Positions 24,843 to 32,544 of a stretch of 64,000 nucleotides of DNA are shown one piece after another. The translations under genes were made by a program, and so were the position numbers. The DNA is from Prochlorothrix hollandica PCC 9006 = CALU 1027 (lineage in GTDB: Bacteria; Cyanobacteriota; Cyanobacteriia; Prochlorotrichales; Prochlorotrichaceae): positions 1-64,000 of the forward strand of contig NZ_KB235935.1 in the NCBI RefSeq assembly GCF_000332315.1, in the 5' to 3' direction. The notes below the pieces were generated by a model, which was given only the letters and a program-made list of their open reading frames with translations, searched no databases and had not been told where the DNA came from. Positions within the stretch are counted from its first letter, which is position 1. Each line of letters begins with the position of its first letter.

Positions 24843-26135
24843 TTAGCGATAGTCCGCCGTTTGGATGTCCATCAGACGGGCTTCGGGGCGTTTGAAGCGA
24901 TCGAGTTGTTGCTCGAAAAAGCGACGATTGGCCTGCAAATGCTCCGGATCCGGGTCATCCAAGGGATAACAGGTGGCTTGGCGCAGGGCTTGGATGACGG
25001 CGGAGGTGACACAGTACATCGATCGCTGGAACGTAATGCCCAACTGGATCAACATGTCATCTTCCCCGCGACAATGGTTTTGGTAATACTCCACCAGGTA
25101 GGGGGGCAGAAAATGGAGCATATCCTGCATCAACAGGGTGGGGGGAATGCCCGCAGAACCGACGGGAAAAACATCGGCATAGAGAATGCCATAGTGAAAG
25201 TCTTCCTGGCGATCGGGGATTTGCTTGGCCTGGGCATTGTAGGACTTAGTTCCCCGGAAGGGAATGGTGCGGTAAAAAACCGCTTCCACATAGGGCAAGG
25301 CTGCTTCATTGAGCCAGTTAAAGCCCTGGGATTTGGGGATGATGTCATAACAGGTTTCGCCGATATAAACCTGGTGATAAATGGGGCGACTGGCCACGGC
25401 AAAAATACCGTTGTAGAGGAAATCCATGGCCTGGGGGACACTGGTTAATTTGCCCTCATCATATAGATCGCTCATCTCAAAAAAGACCGGAGCCATCACC
25501 TCCCAAAACAGTCCCAGATTGGAATAATAGGAAAGCTGTTTAACCTGTTCAAGGAACATATCAGGGAACAGTTTATAGAGACCCAACATCACAGGATTGG
25601 ACTTAAAGTAGGCTTGAATCGCTCGATCGGCATTGGCCCGGTATTCTTCACTGTCTAAATAGGCATTAAAACCACCGCCCATATTTTGGTGCCACAGCAT
25701 GGCCCGCATACAGGCTTCAGCAAACTCCATATTGATGCGATCGTGCCACAGATGATGGAACAGCTTAGGCCAGTTCTTTTTGGTTTCCCCTTGGGCCATA
25801 AAGGCCAATAATTCCGGGTGAGCGCTGGACTCTCCCCGCCAAACCCGGAGATCAGATTGATCCCCGGCATAGGAATTGGGGCGATCTAAATAGTCCTGGG
25901 GTAAAAAATACTTGAAGAAGGGTAAAGGATCGAGGAAAACTCGTTCGGCAATATATAACAAGTCCCGCCAATAAAAGTCCATGGGGACGGCATAGGCTTT
26001 GTAAATACCGATGATTTGCTTCAGGTTTTCGGGAGTATCGGGAAGCATGGCTCCCCCCGCTTCAAGGCGATGAATAATCTCAGAAAATTGATGGGTTGAC
26101 GGAGGCAGTTGGGTTTGGGGAGCAGCGGTGATCAT
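24843..26135 (-). CDS. cupB: CO2 hydration protein (ChpX/CupB-type) of NDH-1MS
   Basis: 430 residues, full length. It acts as the carbonic-anhydrase-like subunit of the specialised thylakoid NDH-1 complexes that turn CO2 into bicarbonate. Recognised by LPPSTHQFSEIIHRLEAGG, MLPDTPENLKQIIGIYKAYAVPMDFYWRDLLYIAE (abbreviated region 30-64), LFHHLWHDRINMEFAE and the C-terminal RFKRPEARLMDIQTADYR. His128 and Arg133 have the H-x4-R spacing I recall for zinc ligands in CupA; this should be checked structurally. It follows ndhF and ndhD on the same strand. The absence of a cupS gene nearby favours the constitutive NDH-1MS' (CupB) type over the inducible CupA type. Confidence 0.88.
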   Translation of the reverse strand: MITAAPQTQLPPSTHQFSEIIHRLEAGGAMLPDTPENLKQIIGIYKAYAVPMDFYWRDLLYIAERVFLDPLPFFKYFLPQDYLDRPNSYAGDQSDLRVWRGESSAHPELLAFMAQGETKKNWPKLFHHLWHDRINMEFAEACMRAMLWHQNMGGGFNAYLDSEEYRANADRAIQAYFKSNPVMLGLYKLFPDMFLEQVKQLSYYSNLGLFWEVMAPVFFEMSDLYDEGKLTSVPQAMDFLYNGIFAVASRPIYHQVYIGETCYDIIPKSQGFNWLNEAALPYVEAVFYRTIPFRGTKSYNAQAKQIPDRQEDFHYGILYADVFPVGSAGIPPTLLMQDMLHFLPPYLVEYYQNHCRGEDDMLIQLGITFQRSMYCVTSAVIQALRQATCYPLDDPDPEHLQANRRFFEQQLDRFKRPEARLMDIQTADYR

Positions 26136-26186
26136 GGGGGGTAACCTTCGGCTCAGGTAGGGGTATCAGAAGCGGTCAAAAAAGGG

Positions 26187-26269
26187 GGGGTATCAACTTA
26201 ATCCGAGATGGTAGGGCGCGGAGCGCCCCACTGTCCCGTTAATCTTGTCCCGCTTTAAGCGGAAACCCA
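26187..26269. repeat. Palindromic repeat family 3 between ndhD and cupB
   Basis: GGGTATCAACTTAATCCGAG ... GGCGCGGAGCGCCCCACTGT ... CGCTTTAAGCGGAAACCC. It occupies most of the 178-bp gap inside the operon and can form a strong hairpin in the transcript. Confidence 0.85.
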
Positions 26270-26313
26270 AAAAGGGTAGAGGGAGTCGGGTCGCCATAAC
26301 CGGACGGTGAGGG

Positions 26314-27885
26314 TCAATCGGTGCCTAAGGGGGGCGTGACCAGGGCTACGGAGTCGGAGCCGAGGGTAGCCTGTTGCCGATCGCCCTTCAGGGGTGAGAA
26401 TACCCCCGCGATCGTCGTCGGGGTTCGCGTTCCCAACTCGGCAACCAAGGCCGTGGTGGTGGTTTCTGTCCAGCGCAGGAGCCAGTTCGGTTGGAGACCC
26501 AGGGCAAAAATCAACACCGTCAGGATCACGGCGGGAACTTGCTCCCCCAGGGTCACCTTAGGATAGTAGGCCAAATCATTATCCAGACGACCAAAGCAGG
26601 TGCGGTTAATGAGGATGACGAAATACACCGCCGTAAATCCAGACGAGAGAATACAAATAATGGTAGGGATGGGGAAAATCGGAAAACTACCCTGAAAAAC
26701 CAGTAATTCTGCTGCAAATCCCACCAGGCCAGGAATCCCCGCACTGGCCATCCCGGCCAACACCAGGAGGGCACTGGTTAAGGGTAAGCCCCGCACCGGG
26801 TTCATGAGGCCGTTTAACTTATCTAAATCGCGGGTTCCGGCCTTTACTTCGACAATGCCGACTAAATAGAACAGGAGAGCCAGAATCAGACCATGGGCCA
26901 CCATTTGGGCCACGGCCCCCAGGGTACTGAGGGGAGTTCCGGCGGCGGCGGCCACAATGATATAGCCCATGTGACCAATGGAACTGTAGGCCACCATGCG
27001 TTTGATATCTTTTTGGGCGATCGCGCTCATGGACCCATAGATCACGCTGATACTGCCAATAATGGCAATGCCCGGTCCCACTAACGTCCAAACATCGGGG
27101 AAAAGCTGTAAACCAAAGCGAATCAAACCATAGGTACCCAGTTTGGCCAGGACACCTCCCAGGAGCATGGCAACCGCCGGAGACGCAGCCACATAGACAT
27201 CGGGTTGCCAGGTGTGGACTGGAATAATGGGCACCTTAATGCCAAAACCGACCAGAATCAGGGTAAGTAGAATTAATTGGGTGCGTAATCCCAGGCTATC
27301 CACCTCCAGCGCCCCCAGATCGAAGTTTCCTCCTTGACCGGCCCAGCCCAGCCCAAAGAAGGCCACTAGGATTAAAACGCCAGAAACCGCTGTGTACAAC
27401 AGAAACTTAAAGGCGGCATATTGGTTTTTGCCAGTGCCCCAGATCGAGATCAGAAAAAAGAAGGGAATAATCTCTAGCTCGTAAAATAGGAAGAATAGAA
27501 GTAAATTTTGAGCAGCTAGCGCTCCAATCATCCCAGCAGTGGCGAGGAAGATTAAACTGTAGTAGAACTTAGGCCGTTTCTGGTCGGGGGGACTACAGAG
27601 AATGGCAATCCAGGTGAGGAGGGTGGTGAGAACCATTAAGGGCAGGGAAAGACCATCCACCCCCAAGCTATAGCTGAGTCCGATAGCGTCCACCCAGGGC
27701 CAATATTCCTGGAACTGGAAGCTGGGGTTCAGCAGATCAAACTGAGTTAATAACCAGGCACTGTAAGCAAAGATGAGGAAGGCAGCAATACTAGCCACTC
27801 GGCGGGGGGAGATGCCCGGTTGAGCCAGAGCCAGAAAGGCCGGAGTGGCGAGGGGCAGAATCAAGAGCAGGGTCAGCATGGGCAC
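26314..27885 (-). CDS. ndhD4: NDH-1 subunit NdhD (NdhD3/D4-type)
   Basis: 523 residues, about 14 predicted transmembrane helices. An antiporter-like proton-pumping subunit (Proton_antipo_M) of NDH-1. Seen: FFLFYELEIIPFFFLISIWG (conserved Glu in TM5), KVPIIPVHTWQPDVYVAASPAVAMLLGGVLAKLGTYGLIRF (TM7-8 region; part quoted), DIKRMVAYSSIGHMGYI and MVAHGLILALLFYLVG. In the NDH-1MS complexes the D3/D4 paralogue replaces D1. The D4 assignment rests on the context (ndhF-ndhD-cup without cupS) rather than on diagnostic residues. It lies 178 bp before cupB and 397 bp after ndhF, gaps larger than usual because they hold repeats. Confidence 0.9.
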   Translation of the reverse strand: MPMLTLLLILPLATPAFLALAQPGISPRRVASIAAFLIFAYSAWLLTQFDLLNPSFQFQEYWPWVDAIGLSYSLGVDGLSLPLMVLTTLLTWIAILCSPPDQKRPKFYYSLIFLATAGMIGALAAQNLLLFFLFYELEIIPFFFLISIWGTGKNQYAAFKFLLYTAVSGVLILVAFFGLGWAGQGGNFDLGALEVDSLGLRTQLILLTLILVGFGIKVPIIPVHTWQPDVYVAASPAVAMLLGGVLAKLGTYGLIRFGLQLFPDVWTLVGPGIAIIGSISVIYGSMSAIAQKDIKRMVAYSSIGHMGYIIVAAAAGTPLSTLGAVAQMVAHGLILALLFYLVGIVEVKAGTRDLDKLNGLMNPVRGLPLTSALLVLAGMASAGIPGLVGFAAELLVFQGSFPIFPIPTIICILSSGFTAVYFVILINRTCFGRLDNDLAYYPKVTLGEQVPAVILTVLIFALGLQPNWLLRWTETTTTALVAELGTRTPTTIAGVFSPLKGDRQQATLGSDSVALVTPPLGTD

Positions 27886-27941
27886 TTAGCTGGTGAAATG
27901 GAGTGGTTTTAACGGAGTGGTTTTAAAGATCTAGTGCGGTT

Positions 27942-28070
27942 TGATTCGATCGTCTGATCTGATCTCCTGATTCGATCGTCTGATCCGATCGCCTGATTCG
28001 ATCGCCTGATTCGATCGCCTGATTCGATCGCCTGATTCGATCGTCTAATTCGATCGCCTGATCCGATCGA
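27942..28070. repeat. 13-bp tandem array in the ndhF-ndhD gap
   Basis: About ten units of TGATTCGATCGCC with scattered substitutions, rich in CGATCG. The spacer sits inside the presumed ndhF-ndhD-cupB transcript. The rest of 27886-28282 shows only a short AACGGAGTGGTTTT duplication at 27895-27925. Confidence 0.9.
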
Positions 28071-28282
28071 GTAAGAACAGATGAACAGATACTATCCAGT
28101 AGGGGCAACAGCAGAGGCAAGGTGCAAGTCAGGGTCACAGCCCCTGGAGACCTTTGCCGTAGAAACCGTATCGGTCAGTTGATCAGGAACAATTAACTGG
28201 ATTGAGCGGGGCTAAGGCATTGAACAGGGCTAAAACCCTAGCCAAGAACCAAGGATTGAGTTGAGACGCAATCTAGGAAGCC

Positions 28283-30256
28283 CTAGGGGTTGGAAATAAT
28301 GAGCAGTTGTAGCAGGGGCCAGAGGATGAGCAAGCCGATGGTGACCAAGGCCACCACGATCGTCAGGGTGTAGCTTTGGGTGCGGCCCGAAGTGTTGTAT
28401 TTCAGCGTCTGGCCCAGAACCATGGTCACCAGGCCCACGAGGTTGACCAACCCATCGACAATGTAGCGATCGATCAGACTAATGGCCTGGGAGGTAAAGG
28501 CCACGATCGCCACCACCGTATAGCGGTAGAGATCCGCCGCATAGAAGTCCTTGGCAAAGAACTCCTGTACATAGGGCAGGGGCAAGCTCACTGGCTTGGG
28601 AATGGCGGGGGACAGGTAGATGGCGGCTCCCGTGATTAAGCCTAAGCCAGTGGCAACCACTAGTGAAATCGTGGAATTAGCCGAAAAGTCAAGACTAGCG
28701 GGCAGAAGCTGCCATTGATAGAGAATAATGGGGATATGTAGGGCAAGACCCACCATCACCGTCAGAGGGATAATCATGGGCCACAGCACCTCCGGCGATC
28801 GGCAGGTCATTTGGGTGGGTTTTCCGCCCCAAATCTGGACAAACACCCGCATCAGACTCAAAGCTGTCAGGCTGTTAACCGCAATGACCACCAGGGCCAC
28901 CTTGGGATCTTGGATCCAAAGGTTCTGGACTAACTGCGCTAGGGGCCAGAAATTACCGAAAGGAGGCAAGGCCACTAAGCTAACGCTGCCCAGGAGGAAG
29001 GCAAGGCCGGGAATGGGTCGCCTACCCCAAAGACCCCCCAATTGGGTTAAATCCTGGGTAATGTTGTTGTAAATAACGGTACCGATCGCCATCACCAACA
29101 GGGCCATGGCCAGGGCATAGGTCAACAAAAAGAGGTGGGCTAATTCAGTTTGACCCGTACCAATGGCGATGAACACCACCCCCATGAACGCGCTGACGGC
29201 ATAGGACAAGACCCGCTTCACATCCACCTGGGCAATGGCAATCAGAGAGGTCCCCAGGGCCGTGGCCGCACCGATGGTCACCATCACCGTTTGGGCCAAG
29301 GGCACACAGGCCAAGACCGGTTGTAGCTGGATCAAGACCCAAGCACCCGTGGCGACCACAACCGAGTTCCGGAGAATGGTGGCGGGCAACGGTCCTTCCT
29401 GGGCTTCATCCAGCCAGAGATGGAGGGGAAACTGGGCACATTTACCTAAGGGACCCGCAATCAAGGCCAAACTGATGCCGGTTAAGACTTGGGGATTTGC
29501 CGCCCCAGAGGTTGCCCACTGGGCCAGTTCGTCATAGTTCCAGGTACCGGACAAGGGCAACAGGGCCACCACCCCCACCAGTAAGATCAGGTCACCGATC
29601 CGTTTGGTCAGGAAAGCATCCCGTGCCCCGGTGATCACCAGGGACTGGTTATACCAAACACCGATCAGGAGATAAGTACAGAGGGTTAGGATTTCTAAGA
29701 TAAAATAACTAAAGAAAACGGAGTTACAGAGGACTAGGGCACACATTCCCGCCTCAAATAGGCCGACAACGGTGTAGAACCTGGCCCAACCCCAGTCCAT
29801 TTCCAGATACCCCACCCCATAAAGCTGGGCGAGGAGGTTGAGTCCCGTAATCAGCACCATAGCCCCCAGGGTCAGGGCCGAGATCTTGATGTCAATGGTC
29901 ACATTCAGGCCGGCAGCCTGGAGCCAACTCCAAGAGAAAACCTGGGCCGGTTTCCCCCAGACCTGCACCAGGGCAAGGCTACTGTGGCTCAAGGCGATGA
30001 AGGTCATGAGCAGATTCAAGTAACCGGCGGGCCGTGGTCCGGTACGACGAATCCAGCCGGGAGACCAGAGGGCTGCCAGCACTGTACCCATCAGGGCGTA
30101 GCAGGGAATCAGCCACGCTGATTGGACGAGGAAATGACCCAGGGAACTGGCGGTGAGATTGAGGGCGGGGCTGGTGAGTTGACCGAACAGGAGGTCGTCG
30201 CCTAGGGCCGGGACTGTCAGCCAATCGCTGGGATAAGGACAGGGAAATGGAACCAT
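28283..30256 (-). CDS. ndhF4: NDH-1 subunit NdhF (NdhF3/F4-type)
   Basis: 657 residues with about 16 membrane spans; an NDH-1 antiporter-like subunit with the long lateral helix at the C-terminus. Seen: RTGPRPAGYLNLLMTFIALSHS, ITGLNLLAQLYGVGYLEMDWGWARF, RDAFLTKRIGDLILLVGVVAL, and KCAQFPLHLWLDEAQEGPLPATILRNSVVVATGAW, where ILRNSVVV replaces the HAATMVAAG of ordinary NdhF1 and marks the CO2-uptake NdhF3/F4 class. The ATG at 30256 gives an extra ~45 residues before the conserved start, so a downstream start is possible. First gene of the ndhF-ndhD-cupB unit; its upstream region is crowded with MITEs. Confidence 0.9.
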   Translation of the reverse strand: MVPFPCPYPSDWLTVPALGDDLLFGQLTSPALNLTASSLGHFLVQSAWLIPCYALMGTVLAALWSPGWIRRTGPRPAGYLNLLMTFIALSHSSLALVQVWGKPAQVFSWSWLQAAGLNVTIDIKISALTLGAMVLITGLNLLAQLYGVGYLEMDWGWARFYTVVGLFEAGMCALVLCNSVFFSYFILEILTLCTYLLIGVWYNQSLVITGARDAFLTKRIGDLILLVGVVALLPLSGTWNYDELAQWATSGAANPQVLTGISLALIAGPLGKCAQFPLHLWLDEAQEGPLPATILRNSVVVATGAWVLIQLQPVLACVPLAQTVMVTIGAATALGTSLIAIAQVDVKRVLSYAVSAFMGVVFIAIGTGQTELAHLFLLTYALAMALLVMAIGTVIYNNITQDLTQLGGLWGRRPIPGLAFLLGSVSLVALPPFGNFWPLAQLVQNLWIQDPKVALVVIAVNSLTALSLMRVFVQIWGGKPTQMTCRSPEVLWPMIIPLTVMVGLALHIPIILYQWQLLPASLDFSANSTISLVVATGLGLITGAAIYLSPAIPKPVSLPLPYVQEFFAKDFYAADLYRYTVVAIVAFTSQAISLIDRYIVDGLVNLVGLVTMVLGQTLKYNTSGRTQSYTLTIVVALVTIGLLILWPLLQLLIISNP

Positions 30257-30428
30257 TGGGTTAGCCAGTCTAGTCTTGATTCATTGATTGGAGTAAATGC
30301 AATGCCTAGGTTTCATTGATAGCAGTCAATGTATGAATTTATATTAATTTAATGAGTGCCAATTCTATAATCCAGCCTATCCCTGGGAGGACTGTTTTTC
30401 TCAATGTCATGGATAAATAAAATTTATA
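30257..30428. promoter_or_regulatory. AT-rich region upstream of ndhF
   Basis: Noticeably AT-richer than its surroundings (TTTATATTAATTTAATGAG at about 30336-30354; TTCATTGATAGCAGTCAATG), and lying directly ahead of ndhF between it and the first MITE. The likely promoter zone of the CO2-uptake operon by position; no specific -10/-35 or CcmR/CmpR site can be proved by eye. Confidence 0.35.
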
Positions 30429-30540
30429 CAGCAGTCCGAAATGGGTCGTGGGGTGTGCGCCCTCCGGGCGCACACCACCCAAAGGGTTTCAGCCGTCGAG
30501 ATCCTTCGTCGAGATCCTTACAACTGATTTAGGAGTGCTG
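30429..30540. mobile_element. MITE family 1 copy (inverted, with internal 13-bp duplication)
   Basis: CAGCAGTCCGAAATGGGTCG ... CAACTGATTTAGGAGTGCTG between TA dinucleotides (30427-30428, 30541-30542). CGTCGAGATCCTT is present twice in a row, making this copy 112 bp. Confidence 0.8.
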
Positions 30541-30552
30541 TACGTCTACGGA

Positions 30553-30835
30553 GGTAATGATTCAGGGGTCCACAGGGGAATGAGGGTTTCAGGCTCTAGA
30601 CAACAGACCTGAGGCGATTGGAGAGGGTCCATTTCACCTTGGCAGATTCCCCAATTTTGGTAGGGGCAATCCCCCCGTGGTTGCCCCGGCTATGGGTCGC
30701 CAAGAGGGTCGGCACGGGGGCGAGAACCCTACCTGAGGTCGAGGGTTCCCCGGTGAAATGCACCCCGTTGACCCGGCTCTGAGCGGCGATCGTGGGGCTG
30801 AAACCTATTCACTTTCCCCCTGACTAGTTACCCTA
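30553..30835. repeat. Dispersed ~280-bp element (family 4)
   Basis: Runs from TAATGATTCAGGGGTCCACA through GGTTTCAGGCTCTAGACAAC, GTAGGGGCAATCCCCCCGTG, GTCGCCAAGAGGGTCGGCAC and GAGGTCGAGGGTTCCC to GTGGGGCTGAAACCTATTCA and CTGACTAGTTA. Single 58-bp core. Other copies at 16120 (inverted), 47714 (core amplified) and 63669 (with MITE insertion). Confidence 0.8.
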
Positions 30836-30939
30836 TGCCGGAGCATGGGCATGGTGGAAGCAGTAGGCGAACTTGCACCCTGGTGTACTAGACTTTGGGG
30901 CTAGGCTTTGGGGCTAGGCTCTATAAAATAGATAGAGTA

Positions 30940-31038
30940 CAGCAACCCTAAATCAGTTGTAGGCATCTCGATGGCTGAAACCCTTGGTGTGGTGTATCCC
31001 CTCCGGGGGCACACCACACGACCCATTTAGGACTGTTG
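30940..31038. mobile_element. MITE family 1 copy immediately upstream of mazG
   Basis: CAGCAACCCTAAATCAG ... CATTTAGGACTGTTG with TA at 30938-30939 and 31039-31040. The element ends about 50 bp before the likely mazG ATG, so it may have displaced or replaced the promoter. Confidence 0.8.
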
Positions 31039-31089
31039 TATGCCGAGATGCAATACCCTTTTGAACCCTTACCAAGACCCCCGAATTCT

Positions 31090-31911
31090 ATGAATCTTCC
31101 CCCTGTCTCTCCCCCTGTGTTAGCTGCTCTGGAACAGTTAGTGGCGGTGGTGGCTCGTCTACGATCGCCCGACGGCGGCTGTCCCTGGGACTTGGAACAA
31201 ACCCCCCAGAGCCTGATTCCCTATGTGCTGGAAGAAGCCTATGAGGTGGCTGATGCCCTACGGCGGGACGATCGCGGGTCCATTATCGAAGAATTGGGGG
31301 ATTTACTGCTCCAGGTGGTGCTACAGTCCCAAGTAGCCCAGGATCAAGGACAATTTAGCCTGGAAGAAGTGGCCCAAGGCATTGCCGACAAACTGGTGCG
31401 CCGCCATCCCCATGTGTTTGGAACCGTGACCGTGGCCGATACCGACGAAGTGCGCCGCAATTGGGAGGCCATCAAAGCCGCCGAAAAGGGTTCATCGCTG
31501 CCCAGGGGTGCCCTCATCCCCAAGCTCCAGCGCTATGGCCAAACCCTGCCCCCCCTCACCGCTGCCACCAAAATTTCCCGCAAGGCAGCAGCAGCCGGGT
31601 TTGAGTGGGAGACCGTAGACGGGGTTTGGGACAAATTTGCCGAGGAGATCGAGGAATTCCGGGAGGCGATCGCCCAGGGGGATACAGCCCATCAGCAGGC
31701 AGAATTGGGGGATATCCTCTTTACCCTGGTGCAATTGGCCCGGTGGCATGGCCTAGATGCGGCGGAAGCGCTCCATGACACCAATCAGCGGTTTGTGCAA
31801 CGGTTGGCACGGGTGGAAGCCTTAAGCGAGAAACCCTTAGATCAGCAAACTCCGGACGTATTAGACCGCCTCTGGGCACAAGCCAAGCTAGAGTTGCAGC
31901 GCCCGTCTTAG
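31090..31911 (+). CDS. mazG: MazG nucleoside triphosphate pyrophosphohydrolase
   Basis: 273 residues from the ATG at 31090. House-cleaning enzyme hydrolysing (d)NTPs to monophosphates. Two MazG units are visible: the N-terminal one with LRSPDGGCPWDLEQTPQSL, then EEAYEVADAL and EELGDLLLQVVLQ (the EExxE...ExxD metal site), and the C-terminal one with KFAEEIEEFREAI and AELGDILFTLVQLARW. The dual-domain length agrees with the E. coli type. An upstream in-frame extension to 31036 runs into the adjoining MITE and was rejected as the start. No partner gene; MazE/F are absent, so the name does not imply a toxin module here. Confidence 0.92.
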   Translation: MNLPPVSPPVLAALEQLVAVVARLRSPDGGCPWDLEQTPQSLIPYVLEEAYEVADALRRDDRGSIIEELGDLLLQVVLQSQVAQDQGQFSLEEVAQGIADKLVRRHPHVFGTVTVADTDEVRRNWEAIKAAEKGSSLPRGALIPKLQRYGQTLPPLTAATKISRKAAAAGFEWETVDGVWDKFAEEIEEFREAIAQGDTAHQQAELGDILFTLVQLARWHGLDAAEALHDTNQRFVQRLARVEALSEKPLDQQTPDVLDRLWAQAKLELQRPS

Positions 31912-31966
31912 CCTCCAGGATGATCTTCCCAACCTCACCGGTCAACTCCAGCGATCCCTCGACCCA

Positions 31967-32512
31967 ATGTCGATTTTGGCCACCACCGATGGACTCACCC
32001 AAACCCTGACTCGACGACAGTTATTTTTGATGGCCGATCGCGAGTTCCACCGCAGCCAACGCCAGGGGAGGGATCTAGCCGTGCTACTGGTGGATATTGA
32101 TCACTTTAAGGGGGTGAACGATACCTAGGGCCATCTCCAGGGGGATCACGTCTTGCAACAGGTGGCCGCCACGCTCCAGGGCAGCGTGCGGCAGATGGAT
32201 TTGGGGGGACGCTATGGGGGAGCAGAATTTAGGGTGATTTTGCCCGAAACCAGGGAAGATCGAGCCATGACTGTGGCGGAATGGATGCGCCTTCAGATCA
32301 ATCAGCTCGAAACTCCCTTAAGTCAGGGAACCCTCCAGACCAGCGTCAACATTACGGTTTATGAGGACTCAGATTCCTGTTTGGATATGGTGATCGATCG
32401 CGCTGACCAAGCCCTATACCCAGTCAAACCTGGGGTCCGGAACCGCTGCTGTTTCCAAGGCTGCCATGGCTCCACCCTCCATAGTTGCCTCGATCGTGGC
32501 CCAGTCCGCTAA
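31967..32512 (+). pseudogene. GGDEF (diguanylate cyclase) domain gene, dead
   Basis: One frame reads LATTDGLTQTLTRRQLFLMA, FHRSQRQGRDLAVLLVDIDH, FKGVNDT, TAG (32126-32128), GHLQGDHVLQQVA, GGRYGGAEFRVILPET and IDRADQALYPVK. It is a GGDEF domain in which the Tyr codon of NDTYGH has become TAG, the signature GGEEF/GGDEF is GGAEF, and the usual SIG..A strand is damaged (VNITVYE). There are thus at least two independent lesions. No sensor domain precedes it; mazG ends 55 bp upstream. A decayed c-di-GMP synthase. Confidence 0.85.
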
Positions 32513-32544
32513 AACCCTGGCAAACCCTATATTCCTGGCAAACC

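Noticed and set aside
27942-28070. Possible CRISPR or iteron-type origin
   Set aside because: Simple 13-bp direct repeats without spacers; no replication initiator gene or DnaA-box cluster recognised; it lies within an operon.
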